Shown: positions 37,801 through 44,824 of the stretch, piece by piece
How positions within the stretch are numbered: position 1 is the stretch's first letter
How the letters are laid out: each line of letters begins with the position of its first letter
DNA from: Bacteroidales bacterium
GTDB taxonomy: Bacteria > Bacteroidota > Bacteroidia > Bacteroidales > UBA932
NCBI GenBank assembly: GCA_024401855.1
Contig: JAKSKH010000008.1
Span: 1 to 64,000 of the forward strand
Reading direction: 5' to 3'
DNA: 64,000 bases
Notes under the pieces: generated by a model
What the model saw: only the letters and a program-made list of their open reading frames with translations
Databases searched by the model: none
What the model was told of the DNA's origin: nothing
Translations under genes and position numbers: made by a program

Positions 37801-38260
37801 TCTTGTGGAGGTGAACCCCGGAGTCAGCACTGTCTCCATTACCGGAACTCCCCTTCCGGGATTCCCCGGAGCGGCCTTCTTCGAAGGGCCCGTCAAGCTG
37901 GAATGCAAGGGTGGACGAATGAGCGAAGGCGACTGGACAGGATTCGGAGCGCTGGAGTGCTATTCCGGAGCCATCCGCTATTCAAAGGATGTCTGCATCG
38001 AGGACATTTCCGGGAGCGTGGTTCTTGACCTGGGCGATGTGGATGCCACCTGCGAGGTATCTGTAAACGGAAGCAAGCCTGAGATACTGATCGGCAAGCC
38101 TTACAGTCTGGACATCTCCGAATATGTTCACAAAGGTGCAAACAGGATTGAGGTGCTCGTTTACAGCAGCCTTTCCAACCATTACAGCACCATCCCCTCT
38201 CCATACCGTGGAGAGCCCCGTGCCGGCCTTATAGGTCCGGTCAGGATACTTTACAAATAA
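34859..38260 (+). CDS. GH106-type alpha-L-rhamnosidase-like enzyme
   Basis: A 1133-residue protein from ATG 34859, whose signal peptide ends about residue 30; an in-frame ATG at 34832 is possible but less good. The barrel carries YGNVPFYWWTGDPLD, YFFQDELQYRLNL, AFHSMGWDANGATLKRQLDHHIIAGGN and LYYSTHGGWWEWAPP, typical of GH106. Later beta-domains include a GH2-like jelly roll at the C-terminus (LDLGDVDATCEVSVNGSKPE). GH106 removes rhamnose from rhamnogalacturonan side chains. It ends directly at a bidirectional terminator shared with the convergent CE15 gene. Confidence 0.85.
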   Translation: MNTGKFSFPVGALLLSAVFLFLSTSVSNAQSQEYKGWPGHDSISDLKESFANPPKGYGNVPFYWWTGDPLDINRLNEQLEILFDASTDGLCVSYNHTHEDVDVELNANGHGPCGRVSGGEPRVMTDDAWWKIWNDFSASCGKKGIGLGMDDYVVAWPKNGEFIDDILESPEVANYQGQLEMVKLARKAGKPENVVMTVCSDKDSITYIRTTAAPWLHPDLGKEVVAQYFQKFADHMDKEALKGMNYFFQDELQYRLNLRSWSEDMPAQFRRRKGYDIIPLLPKLFIDDPDGIDAEAAKIRLDYAEVLTQLSEERYFKPIYDWNADKHLIYGCDPEGRGLNPTLYLDYFRAISWFTAPGNDAPARGSSFRQTKVSSSIAHLYERPRTWLEAFHSMGWDANGATLKRQLDHHIIAGGNLLCMHGLYYSTHGGWWEWAPPCFHFRMPYWPHMKLWLKYAERTCFLLSQGVHVCDIAVMYPTETMQAVPGTGPERTFAVSQDLSTHGLDYDFIDYQSLQKSAISNGCLNVAGESYKVLVLADTRAMHDESLAKVKEFIGGGGTVIATGKTMPEIIAAGAVVAENENEVCTIVRKRITPDFRTAEGTGKVLHRRIGERDVYMIMDVEEGDRMFFRAKGMVEQWNAMDGSCTPLPISGIDEEGTWINYNGDSDDSMLVVFSPGTPVAETPEENGRRQEEQRVNGDWNICVIPTMNNKWGDFRLPASDEFIGVEARRISYFTNINKENWTGIPRDIYGYGPYMQTCNVAREEDLDAVIAAGTDNLRWSPYVWSWQYGVPDSPGSQGWHGLKSRVDSRFIILDQGAHQMFRTRVFAPKDGRYRIIREGVQPSRMLVDGVDVKTDELRLKGGWHTLLLAYANTVRTDYSLNGMRSSTIDHRDRSMVVFYPAKAEDPKDRDMYDEIVASKWFGTGHLTYDIQGEPEVCHYQFETAPGTASMSFAVNGSISEILVDGKSVRAGCKDGRYSITLVEVNPGVSTVSITGTPLPGFPGAAFFEGPVKLECKGGRMSEGDWTGFGALECYSGAIRYSKDVCIEDISGSVVLDLGDVDATCEVSVNGSKPEILIGKPYSLDISEYVHKGANRIEVLVYSSLSNHYSTIPSPYRGEPRAGLIGPVRILYK

Positions 38261-38287
38261 AAAAAGCGGCATAAGCCGCTTTTTTTA
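38259..38287. terminator. Bidirectional intrinsic terminator
   Basis: AAAAAAAGCGGC, ATAA loop, GCCGCTTTTTTT: a perfect stem (38266-38270 with 38275-38279) with A- and T-runs on both sides. It serves both the GH106-type gene and the convergent CE15 gene, overlapping the stop codons of both. Confidence 0.92.
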
Positions 38288-39496
38288 TTTCCCCTGATAG
38301 AACTGCCGTTTGGCGAACTTGATATAGTCACACCAGTCATCAGGCCAGAGAGCATGCTCTCCTGAGCGTATCTTGTATGCGATGCTGCCGAAATCGTCGG
38401 TATGGCCGAGAGGCTGCATTGAGTTACGGCTCAATCCCTGGAGACCGTAGAGCTTATATACCGGAGCCGCCTCATATGCGGCAGTCCATTCCCCAATGGG
38501 GTCGGCCCAATGATCCTCCGCTGCGCTAGCTACGTAAACGGGACGGGGAGCACAAAGCGCGATAAGTCCGTGCTGGTCTGTAGGGAATTCGTTATCCTTT
38601 CCGCTGTATCTGTTGAATTCAGGAACGAACCAATGAGGGAAATTCCTGCCTATCACTTCAAAAGTTTCTCCGTATCCTCTGCGGGAAAGCGCAGCTCCGC
38701 AGCATCCGGAATTGTTGGAAACGGCCATGGCAAGGCGCCTGTCATTGGCGGCAGCCCACAAGGCGGTCTTTCCAAGGCGTGAATGCCCTATGACGGCTAT
38801 CTTTCCGCAATCCACTTCAGGAAGAGTCTCAAGATAGTCCACGATACGGCTGATACCCCAGGCCCAGGCGGATATCGCTCCCCATTCCTCCGCCGGCTTG
38901 TACCAGCTGCGCACGCTTGCAGAAACAACATCCATGTCAAATTCACTGCCGTCGGGCTCGATCTGCGAGTGGTAGGCCTCAGCAACTCCGAAGCCTTCCC
39001 TTACAATCATCTCGAAAGGCCAGGTATGCCTGTTCTGTTCAAGTGACTCCTCAATATTGTGGAAGTTCAGACCCACGAACATCGGGATTTTTCCATCATG
39101 CTTTGCGGGAAGATGCACAAGAACATCAAAACTGTGCTTTCCTTCAGCATCCAGGAATATCCTCACCCTGCGGCGTATGCCGGCACCGTCATAAACCACG
39201 GAGTCGGGAGCGGCAAGAGCGAAATGCAGCCCGGCCGGCTTTCCGGGCACTTCTCCATACATCTCTGTGGTAAACATTGAAAGTATTTCCGGACGACGGA
39301 CTTTCTCCCATTCCTTCACCGTATTCACGGTCTTGCCGCTGTTGCAGACAAGCAAGTCCGGCAGGGAGTAATTTTCATTTACAGGATAGGATTCGGCATC
39401 AAGCTGATAATACTCCACCCGGTTTCCTTCCGGAGTCTGGGCTGCCAGGGCAACGCCGAGCAGCGCACAGATTGCAGATAAGACAAACTTCTTCAT
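38285..39496 (-). CDS. Glucuronoyl esterase-like protein (CE15)
   Basis: A 403-residue secreted protein (signal peptide about 1-19). The alpha/beta-hydrolase core has IAVIGHSRLGKTALWAA (nucleophile Ser, about 244) and NNSGCCGAALSRRGYGE (about 263-280), both CE15 hallmarks, with CAPRPVYVASAAEDHWADP and the late GHTDDFG as acid/histidine region. CE15 enzymes split ester bonds between glucuronoxylan and lignin or other alcohols. The GHS motif replaces the commoner GCS. It is a single gene divergent from the nucleosidase gene. Likely acts in the periplasm. Confidence 0.85.
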   Translation of the reverse strand: MKKFVLSAICALLGVALAAQTPEGNRVEYYQLDAESYPVNENYSLPDLLVCNSGKTVNTVKEWEKVRRPEILSMFTTEMYGEVPGKPAGLHFALAAPDSVVYDGAGIRRRVRIFLDAEGKHSFDVLVHLPAKHDGKIPMFVGLNFHNIEESLEQNRHTWPFEMIVREGFGVAEAYHSQIEPDGSEFDMDVVSASVRSWYKPAEEWGAISAWAWGISRIVDYLETLPEVDCGKIAVIGHSRLGKTALWAAANDRRLAMAVSNNSGCCGAALSRRGYGETFEVIGRNFPHWFVPEFNRYSGKDNEFPTDQHGLIALCAPRPVYVASAAEDHWADPIGEWTAAYEAAPVYKLYGLQGLSRNSMQPLGHTDDFGSIAYKIRSGEHALWPDDWCDYIKFAKRQFYQGK

Positions 39497-39556
39497 AGAA
39501 TGACCATTAGTTTTACTTTATGTGTATCTTTACAAAGATAAACTTCTTTGGCCAGA

Positions 39557-40186
39557 ATGAAAAGAATAATTGTTATTTGCGCTATGGAAAAGGAATTCAG
39601 CCTCATTTCCGGCATGGAGGGGCAGACCGTCGCAGAACTGCATGTACGTCTGTCCGGAATGGGTAAAGTAAACGCCGCTCTCAGCGCGGCGGAGATGATT
39701 TCCGAGTTCCGCCCGGACATGGTCATCAATACCGGAGTGGCCGGGAGTTTTGCGCAGGGGATCAGACAGGGAGATACCGTCATTGCCGACAGATGCGCAT
39801 ACCACGACGTATGGTGCGGAGAAGGGAATGCTCCGGGCCAGGTTCAGGGCCTTCCGACCTTCTTTCCCTGCGATTCCGATCTGGTCAGGAAAACCTCAGG
39901 CATCCTGCCGGATGCGCATGTAGGCACCATAATAACGGGAGACCAGTTCTATATAAGCAGGGAAGAAGATGAAAGGCAGAAAAGACTGTTCCCCGATGCC
40001 CTTGCCGTCGATATGGAATCGGCCGCAATTGCCCAAACCTGCTTCCTGAAAAACATTCCCTTCCTTTCAATAAGGGTTATCAGCGACATTCATGACGGTC
40101 ACCAGGCAGAGAGTTATGCCGGTTTCTGGGAATCCATGGCCCGGAAATCATTCGTTTCAATAAAATCAATCCTCGGGGCAATATGA
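39557..40186 (+). CDS. 5'-methylthioadenosine/S-adenosylhomocysteine nucleosidase-like protein
   Basis: A 209-residue cytoplasmic protein from ATG 39557. It has the PNP/UDP fold motifs: VICAMEKEF at the N-terminus, LSGMGKVNAALSA (about 34-46), NTGVAGSF (about 58-65) and ALAVDMESAAIAQ (about 152-164) with the catalytic aspartate near RVISDIHDG. MTAN cleaves adenine from MTA and SAH. It overlaps the MFS gene by 4 bases, so they are one transcription unit, an unusual partner for a sugar transporter. The family call is good; the exact nucleoside is less sure. Confidence 0.85.
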   Translation: MKRIIVICAMEKEFSLISGMEGQTVAELHVRLSGMGKVNAALSAAEMISEFRPDMVINTGVAGSFAQGIRQGDTVIADRCAYHDVWCGEGNAPGQVQGLPTFFPCDSDLVRKTSGILPDAHVGTIITGDQFYISREEDERQKRLFPDALAVDMESAAIAQTCFLKNIPFLSIRVISDIHDGHQAESYAGFWESMARKSFVSIKSILGAI

Positions 40187-41352
40187 AAGCTCTCATCAAC
40201 AGAAGAAACTACATTCCCGTATTATTCACATTTTTCATAATGGGGTTCTGCGACGTTGTGGGAATGGCGACGAGCCACCTCAAGGAAGACTTCGCGCTCA
40301 GCGAAGTGATGGCCGGATTCATACCGTCGATGGTATTCATCTGGTTCCTGATACTTTCACTGCCATCGGCCCTGATGATGAACAGATACGGGAGAAAGAC
40401 GATGGTGCAGGCCAGCAACGTCATAACCATCGCGGGAATGCTGATTCCTTTCATATCCTATTCCTTCGCATCCTGCATGACTGCTTTCATCCTGCTCGGA
40501 ATAGGGAACACAATTCTGCAGGTATCCCTCAACCCCCTGCTCACCGATGTGGTCAAGGGGGAGAGGCTTGCAAGCTGCCTGACGGTCGGGCAGGTCATCA
40601 AGGCCGTTTCTTCATTCTGCGGACCGTTCATCGCGCTTGCCGCAGTCTCAGTGTTCGGAAACTGGATGTATCTGTTCCCGACATTCGCAGCAGTGACCAT
40701 GATATCATGGGTGCTTCTTCTTTTCACAGACATTGAAGAAAGCCCCGTTGCCGGGGACGGGGAAAACGGAGTATTCTCCACATTCGGACTCCTCAAGGAC
40801 AAAACCATATTGCTTTATTTCCTGGGAATCTTCTTTCTTGTAGGGGTGGATGTAGGTACCAACACCTTATCTCCGAAACTGCTTATTGAAAGATGCGGTT
40901 TCGATGTTGACAAAGCCTCTCTCGGCTCGAGCGTCTACTTTATCTGCAGGACTGCCGGGGCATTTCTCGGTTCCTTCCTTCTGGCAAGGATGAACGAAAT
41001 AAAATATCTGAGAATCAACACTGTGCTTGCCGTCATTTCAATAGCTGTCCTTTTCTTTGCACACAACATACCGTCAATACTAATTACTATTGGCGGAATA
41101 GGATTCTTCTGCTCCAGTATTTTCTCCGTCCTGTTCTCCCTTGCCCTCAAGGCACGTCCGGACAAAGCGAACGAGATTTCCGGGTTCATGATTACAGGAG
41201 TCTGCGGAGGAGCGGTCATACCGCCCCTGATGGGCGTTGCAACGGATGTGATAGGGAACCAGACCGGATCTCTTATCATCATTACAATCTGCCTTCTCTA
41301 CATAGTATTCTGCGCTTTTTCAGCGCAATCCGCCCGGCAGTCTATTTCCTGA
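40183..41352 (+). CDS. MFS sugar transporter
   Basis: A 389-residue inner-membrane protein with 12 hydrophobic segments. MNRYGRKTMVQASN (about 66-79) is the loop 2-3 signature. The pattern ILLGIGNTILQVSLNPLL (about 106-123) recalls FucP-type sugar:proton symporters of Bacteroidetes. It starts with ATG overlapping the nucleosidase stop by 4 bases and converges on the mannose isomerase-like gene, with an 11-base overlap of their 3' ends. Together with the neighbouring ROK kinase and isomerase it suggests uptake and phosphorylation of a free sugar. Confidence 0.85.
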   Translation: MKALINRRNYIPVLFTFFIMGFCDVVGMATSHLKEDFALSEVMAGFIPSMVFIWFLILSLPSALMMNRYGRKTMVQASNVITIAGMLIPFISYSFASCMTAFILLGIGNTILQVSLNPLLTDVVKGERLASCLTVGQVIKAVSSFCGPFIALAAVSVFGNWMYLFPTFAAVTMISWVLLLFTDIEESPVAGDGENGVFSTFGLLKDKTILLYFLGIFFLVGVDVGTNTLSPKLLIERCGFDVDKASLGSSVYFICRTAGAFLGSFLLARMNEIKYLRINTVLAVISIAVLFFAHNIPSILITIGGIGFFCSSIFSVLFSLALKARPDKANEISGFMITGVCGGAVIPPLMGVATDVIGNQTGSLIIITICLLYIVFCAFSAQSARQSIS

Positions 41353-43063
41353 CAAAAGCCTTGACTGTCATACATTCCTTTCCTTCCGAAAGGCCATAGG
41401 GTCTGATTGTATATTCTCCCGCAGAAGCAGGGATTATGAACGTTTCGGCATAATGGACAACGAAAGGAGAGAACCTGCCTTCCAGGCTTTCCACAACAGC
41501 CTCCTCCCCTTCCACAAGATTCAGGACATTAACGCCTCCGTCAGTATTATGCATTACGGGCACACTGAACCTGTGCCTCCGTGTTTCAATGAATTCGTTG
41601 GGATGCAGTCCTGTCCTGACCTCGCTCCATCCCTCACCTTCAGCCACAGTCTCGAAGCGGTTTGCAAGATGCGCGGATACATAGTCCGTATTTCTTTCCC
41701 AGTTTATCACCTGACGGCCGCGCTCCACGTTTATGGGCCTGGGTTTTCCATCCAGTCCAAGTCTCTGCCAATCCCAAAGCTTGAAGGTGAAAATATTCGG
41801 AGTGGCACTAATTTCAAGCACCATGCTTCCGGCCCCGGAGCAATGTATTGTCCCTCCGGGAATAAGATAGTGATCGTGCTTCCTTGCCGGAATCCTGTTT
41901 ACGTATTTTTCCGCATCGAATACGATTTCTCCACGCTGTGCGGCGCGCAGGTCTTCTATCATGGCATCCCTGTCAACACCATTCCTGACACCCAGATACA
42001 CCACGGCATCTTCCCGGGCATCGAGCAGATAATAACTCTCATCCTGAGTGTAGGGCATTCCCATGTTCTCCCGTATGAACTGAGTCGTAGGATGAACCTG
42101 GAGGCTCAGGTTACCGCCGCCCATAGTGTCCAGGAAATCGAAGCGTATGGGGAAATCCTTGCCGAAACGTGCTTCCACCGCCTCTCCGAGCACCTCACGG
42201 CTGCGGGAGAGTATCAAGTCATTCGCAGGCAGCTCGAATCTTGTCCCGTTCACCTCAAGAAGCAGGCTGTTTTCTTCCGGCACGCAGTCGAAGCACCATC
42301 CGAAATTGGATGTATTCCTGTCAAGGTCACACACTTCCTTCATCCACTGACCACCCCATGGAGCCGGGTCAAAGAAGGGCACGACCCTGAACGGAGAGCC
42401 GGCGGTCCTGTCCATCCCCTCATAGAAGGTGGCGCGGTCTATCATCTTCGGATTTGAGGCGTCGTTTGTATCGAGCCAGAATGAAACCTTGTCCATAATC
42501 TTGTCCTTATACAGATCCAGGACACGCCAGTCTATGAAAAGGCCTCTCTTGTACTGTATTGACACGGGATCTTCCCGGTTATCCACGCCGAGGGCCATGA
42601 CGGAATGCCTGCGGAAGCGCTGCTGGATCTCCCATCTGGCCATGTCCGCATAGACAAGAACCGCATTGTCCGGAATCACAAGGGACGCTCCTGTACCTAT
42701 TACAAGAATCCGCCCCCGGAAGGTTTCCACCATAGAGCGGGCCGCAGCGAGTTTGTCCCCGTCAAAGAAGTCACCTATCCTGAGATTCGTAAGGTATCCG
42801 AAAAGGACGTCATCAGTCATGAAAGGCTGGGTCATGCGCCTGATTTCATCTTCCGGTTTCATCAAAGACCTCGTGCAGATAACCTTGTCGAATCCTTCGG
42901 ACAATTCGGAAACAAGCATTTCTTCATAAGTTCCGGAGTACAGGTCAACCGCAACCGTTCCGGGACACTTCCCGGATATATATTCACGTATTCCCTTCCA
43001 TCCGCAGACCAGCAACCCCCGGTATTTGGTAGAAGGGAACTTATCGTAATTGGGTTTTCTCAT
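41342..43063 (-). CDS. Class I mannose-6-phosphate isomerase-like protein with N-terminal extra domain
   Basis: A 573-residue cytoplasmic protein. The first 220 residues are an added alpha/beta domain (RGLLVCGWKGIREYIS, FRGRILVIGTGASLVIP) not found in short ManA. The rest has the cupin metal sites: LQVHPTTQFIREN at about 335-347, and HYLIPGGTIHCSGAGSMVLEIS at about 407-428. It would interconvert mannose-6-P and fructose-6-P. Its ATG overlaps the ROK kinase stop by one base (TGATG), so the kinase and isomerase act in sequence on a sugar taken up by the convergent MFS transporter. Long form is common in Bacteroidales. Confidence 0.82.
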   Translation of the reverse strand: MRKPNYDKFPSTKYRGLLVCGWKGIREYISGKCPGTVAVDLYSGTYEEMLVSELSEGFDKVICTRSLMKPEDEIRRMTQPFMTDDVLFGYLTNLRIGDFFDGDKLAAARSMVETFRGRILVIGTGASLVIPDNAVLVYADMARWEIQQRFRRHSVMALGVDNREDPVSIQYKRGLFIDWRVLDLYKDKIMDKVSFWLDTNDASNPKMIDRATFYEGMDRTAGSPFRVVPFFDPAPWGGQWMKEVCDLDRNTSNFGWCFDCVPEENSLLLEVNGTRFELPANDLILSRSREVLGEAVEARFGKDFPIRFDFLDTMGGGNLSLQVHPTTQFIRENMGMPYTQDESYYLLDAREDAVVYLGVRNGVDRDAMIEDLRAAQRGEIVFDAEKYVNRIPARKHDHYLIPGGTIHCSGAGSMVLEISATPNIFTFKLWDWQRLGLDGKPRPINVERGRQVINWERNTDYVSAHLANRFETVAEGEGWSEVRTGLHPNEFIETRRHRFSVPVMHNTDGGVNVLNLVEGEEAVVESLEGRFSPFVVHYAETFIIPASAGEYTIRPYGLSEGKECMTVKAFVRK

Positions 43064-44169
43064 CAGTTACGCTTGTCTATCTGTGCAAGAGCAAACGCAT
43101 ATGCGCCAAGAGAGATGGCAGTGCTGGTTCCGATATGAGTAAAAACGACACCGGTCTTCATCTCATTGCAGTACCTCACTTCGCGTCCGCTGCCGAGAAC
43201 CTTTACCATCTTTGAATTGTCCTTGAGGAATTCCTCCATATCTTCCGGTACGGTAAGGTCGAAGGTTTTGATCTGAAGGCTGGGGAACCTGTTTCCGGAG
43301 AAAGAGCCCAGAGTGGAATTCATTTCCGCCACCATTGCAGGGAAAATATACTTCCAATTATTGGCTATTCCACCGCCCACTACAACAATTCCGTCAACTA
43401 TATCTATTGCATGGATAATGGCATCAGCGGCTACGCGACCGAGTTCCGCAAACGATTCACGTGCGGCAATCATGTTGCCATCCATATTACCTTCCGCAAT
43501 CTGGAAGATTTCCTTGGGACTTATATCCCTTGCATCTTCGGGTGCCTTCTCGTGATAAACCCTCTTTACGGCACGGATGCTTACGCTCTCTTCTGTGATG
43601 AAGTCCGGATACTTCGCATTGCGCATCAGCCAGACGTCTCCGCCGCAGCCGTTGTCTCCGGTGAGCAGATTGCCGTCGATTACCACACCGCCTCCGAAGC
43701 CTGTGCCGAGCGTGAGACCGAGAAGATTCCTGTATCTCTTTGAACTGCCGGCCTCCGCAAGTTTTGCATTTATCTCCGGAAGAGCTCCGGCAAGAGCCTC
43801 GCCATAAGCAAAGAGATTACCGTCATTGTTGATGAAAACAGGTATTCCGAAGGTGTCGGCAAGGAAAGGCCCCATTGCCACACCGCCCCTGAAACAAGGG
43901 AAATTCGGAAGGTCGCCTATAATGCCGTGCTCGTAGTCGGCGGGGCCGGGGAAGGCAAAACTGATTGCCACAGGCTTCACCCCGTTGAGGGCGGCCTCCA
44001 CCATACGGAAACCCTTCACAAGTACCTGGAGACAAAGCTCGATATTGTCATTGACTGCATCCAGGCGGATAGGAGCCACAACCTCCTTGCATTCTCTGAT
44101 AGCGGTGAACACAAAATTGGTTCCACCTGCATCTAAGGTCATTACAACCCTGTTGTCATGTTCGTACAT
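43063..44169 (-). CDS. ROK-family sugar kinase
   Basis: A 368-residue cytoplasmic protein. MTLDAGGTNFVFTAI (about 10-24) is the phosphate-binding site, FINNDGNLFAYGEA (about 113-126) carries the catalytic aspartate, LGLTLGTGFGGGVVIDGNLL (about 149-168) the second ATP motif, and IVVVGGGI (about 262-269) the adenosine motif. The usual zinc motif CGCGxxGC is reduced to DNGCGGDVW. First gene of a two-gene unit with the isomerase-like gene. A minus-strand TATTTTTG at 44218-44211 is a likely -7 element. Confidence 0.85.
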   Translation of the reverse strand: MYEHDNRVVMTLDAGGTNFVFTAIRECKEVVAPIRLDAVNDNIELCLQVLVKGFRMVEAALNGVKPVAISFAFPGPADYEHGIIGDLPNFPCFRGGVAMGPFLADTFGIPVFINNDGNLFAYGEALAGALPEINAKLAEAGSSKRYRNLLGLTLGTGFGGGVVIDGNLLTGDNGCGGDVWLMRNAKYPDFITEESVSIRAVKRVYHEKAPEDARDISPKEIFQIAEGNMDGNMIAARESFAELGRVAADAIIHAIDIVDGIVVVGGGIANNWKYIFPAMVAEMNSTLGSFSGNRFPSLQIKTFDLTVPEDMEEFLKDNSKMVKVLGSGREVRYCNEMKTGVVFTHIGTSTAISLGAYAFALAQIDKRN

Positions 44170-44233
44170 ATAAAGAATAGTTTAGTTTCAGCGTTATGCG
44201 TGATCAGGTACAAAAATAATGAAATATTATATC

Positions 44234-44270
44234 AAAAAAAGCCCGCTGAAGATTTTCAGCGGGCTTTTTT
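44234..44270 (-). terminator. Intrinsic terminator after tRNA-Pro (works both ways)
   Basis: AAAAAAA, GCCCGCTGAA, GATT loop, TTCAGCGGGC, TTTTTT: a perfect 10-bp stem flanked by A- and T-runs. On the minus strand it lies 10 bases after the tRNA 3' end and ahead of the ROK kinase gene. Confidence 0.93.
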
Positions 44271-44279
44271 CCAATTCAG

Positions 44280-44353
44280 TCGGGATGATCTGACTCGAAC
44301 AGACGACCCCCACGTCCCTAACGTGGTGCGCTAACCAACTGCGCCACATCCCG
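44280..44353 (-). tRNA. tRNA-Pro with anticodon AGG
   Basis: The minus strand folds as a 74-nt tRNA: acceptor CGGGATG/CATCCCG, D arm with GCGC/GCGC around AGTTGGTTA, anticodon stem CCACG/CGTGG with loop TTAGGGA, variable GGGTC, T arm with TTCGAGT, and discriminator A; CCA is not encoded. Loop position 34 is A, so the anticodon is AGG (proline, CCU). C1-G72, A73 and G35-G36-G37 fit proline identity. A34 in a bacterial tRNA-Pro is unusual and would need deamination to inosine; the deaminase gene tadA lies 37 bases upstream on the same strand. Check by folding software; I read it by hand. Confidence 0.9.
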
Positions 44354-44389
44354 AATGGGATTGCAAATATCGTAAAATTTTTGCAATTA

Positions 44390-44824
44390 TCAACGTTTTG
44401 ACCTAAAGAATTCCAAAAGAAGTTCAGAACATTCTTCTGCAAGCACTCTGGAACGCCTCACTGTCTTGGGATGCAGTAAAGAAGGCGTGTACAGGGAGAA
44501 CCCCCTGCGGGGGTCATCCGCACCCCAGACCACAGCTCCCAACTGCGCCCAGTTCATTGCAGCGGCACACATCGGGCAAGGCTCCACCGTGACATATAAA
44601 GTACAGTCATTGAGGTATTTTCCTCCCAGAGCCTCGGTTGCGGCGGTAAGCGCTATCATTTCCGCATGAGCCGTGGGGTCGTGGAGTTTTTCGGTCATAT
44701 TGTGCCCTTTGGCAATAATACGGCCGCGGCACACCACTACGGCGCCTATCGGCACCTCCCCTTCGGTTCCTGCTATACGCGCCTCAACGAGCGCATCGTT
44801 CATGAACTTCCCGTCAGAATCCAT
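44390..44824 (-). CDS. tadA: tRNA adenosine-34 deaminase
   Basis: A 144-residue protein. DPTAHAEMIALTAATEAL (about 49-66) has the catalytic HAE, and EPCPMCAAAMNWA (about 81-93) the zinc-binding PCxxC; GAVVVCRGRIIAKGHN is the substrate loop. TadA turns A34 to inosine in tRNA-Arg(ACG) in most bacteria. Its ATG overlaps the infB stop by one base, so it is cotranscribed with rimP-nusA-infB. Just downstream on the same strand is tRNA-Pro(AGG), whose A34 is a second possible substrate here. Confidence 0.92.
   Translation of the reverse strand: MDSDGKFMNDALVEARIAGTEGEVPIGAVVVCRGRIIAKGHNMTEKLHDPTAHAEMIALTAATEALGGKYLNDCTLYVTVEPCPMCAAAMNWAQLGAVVWGADDPRRGFSLYTPSLLHPKTVRRSRVLAEECSELLLEFFRSKR

Noticed and set aside
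41453..42457. Plus-strand frame of 334 codons opposite the isomerase-like gene
   Set aside because: Antisense shadow; the minus strand has clear cupin motifs and operon structure.
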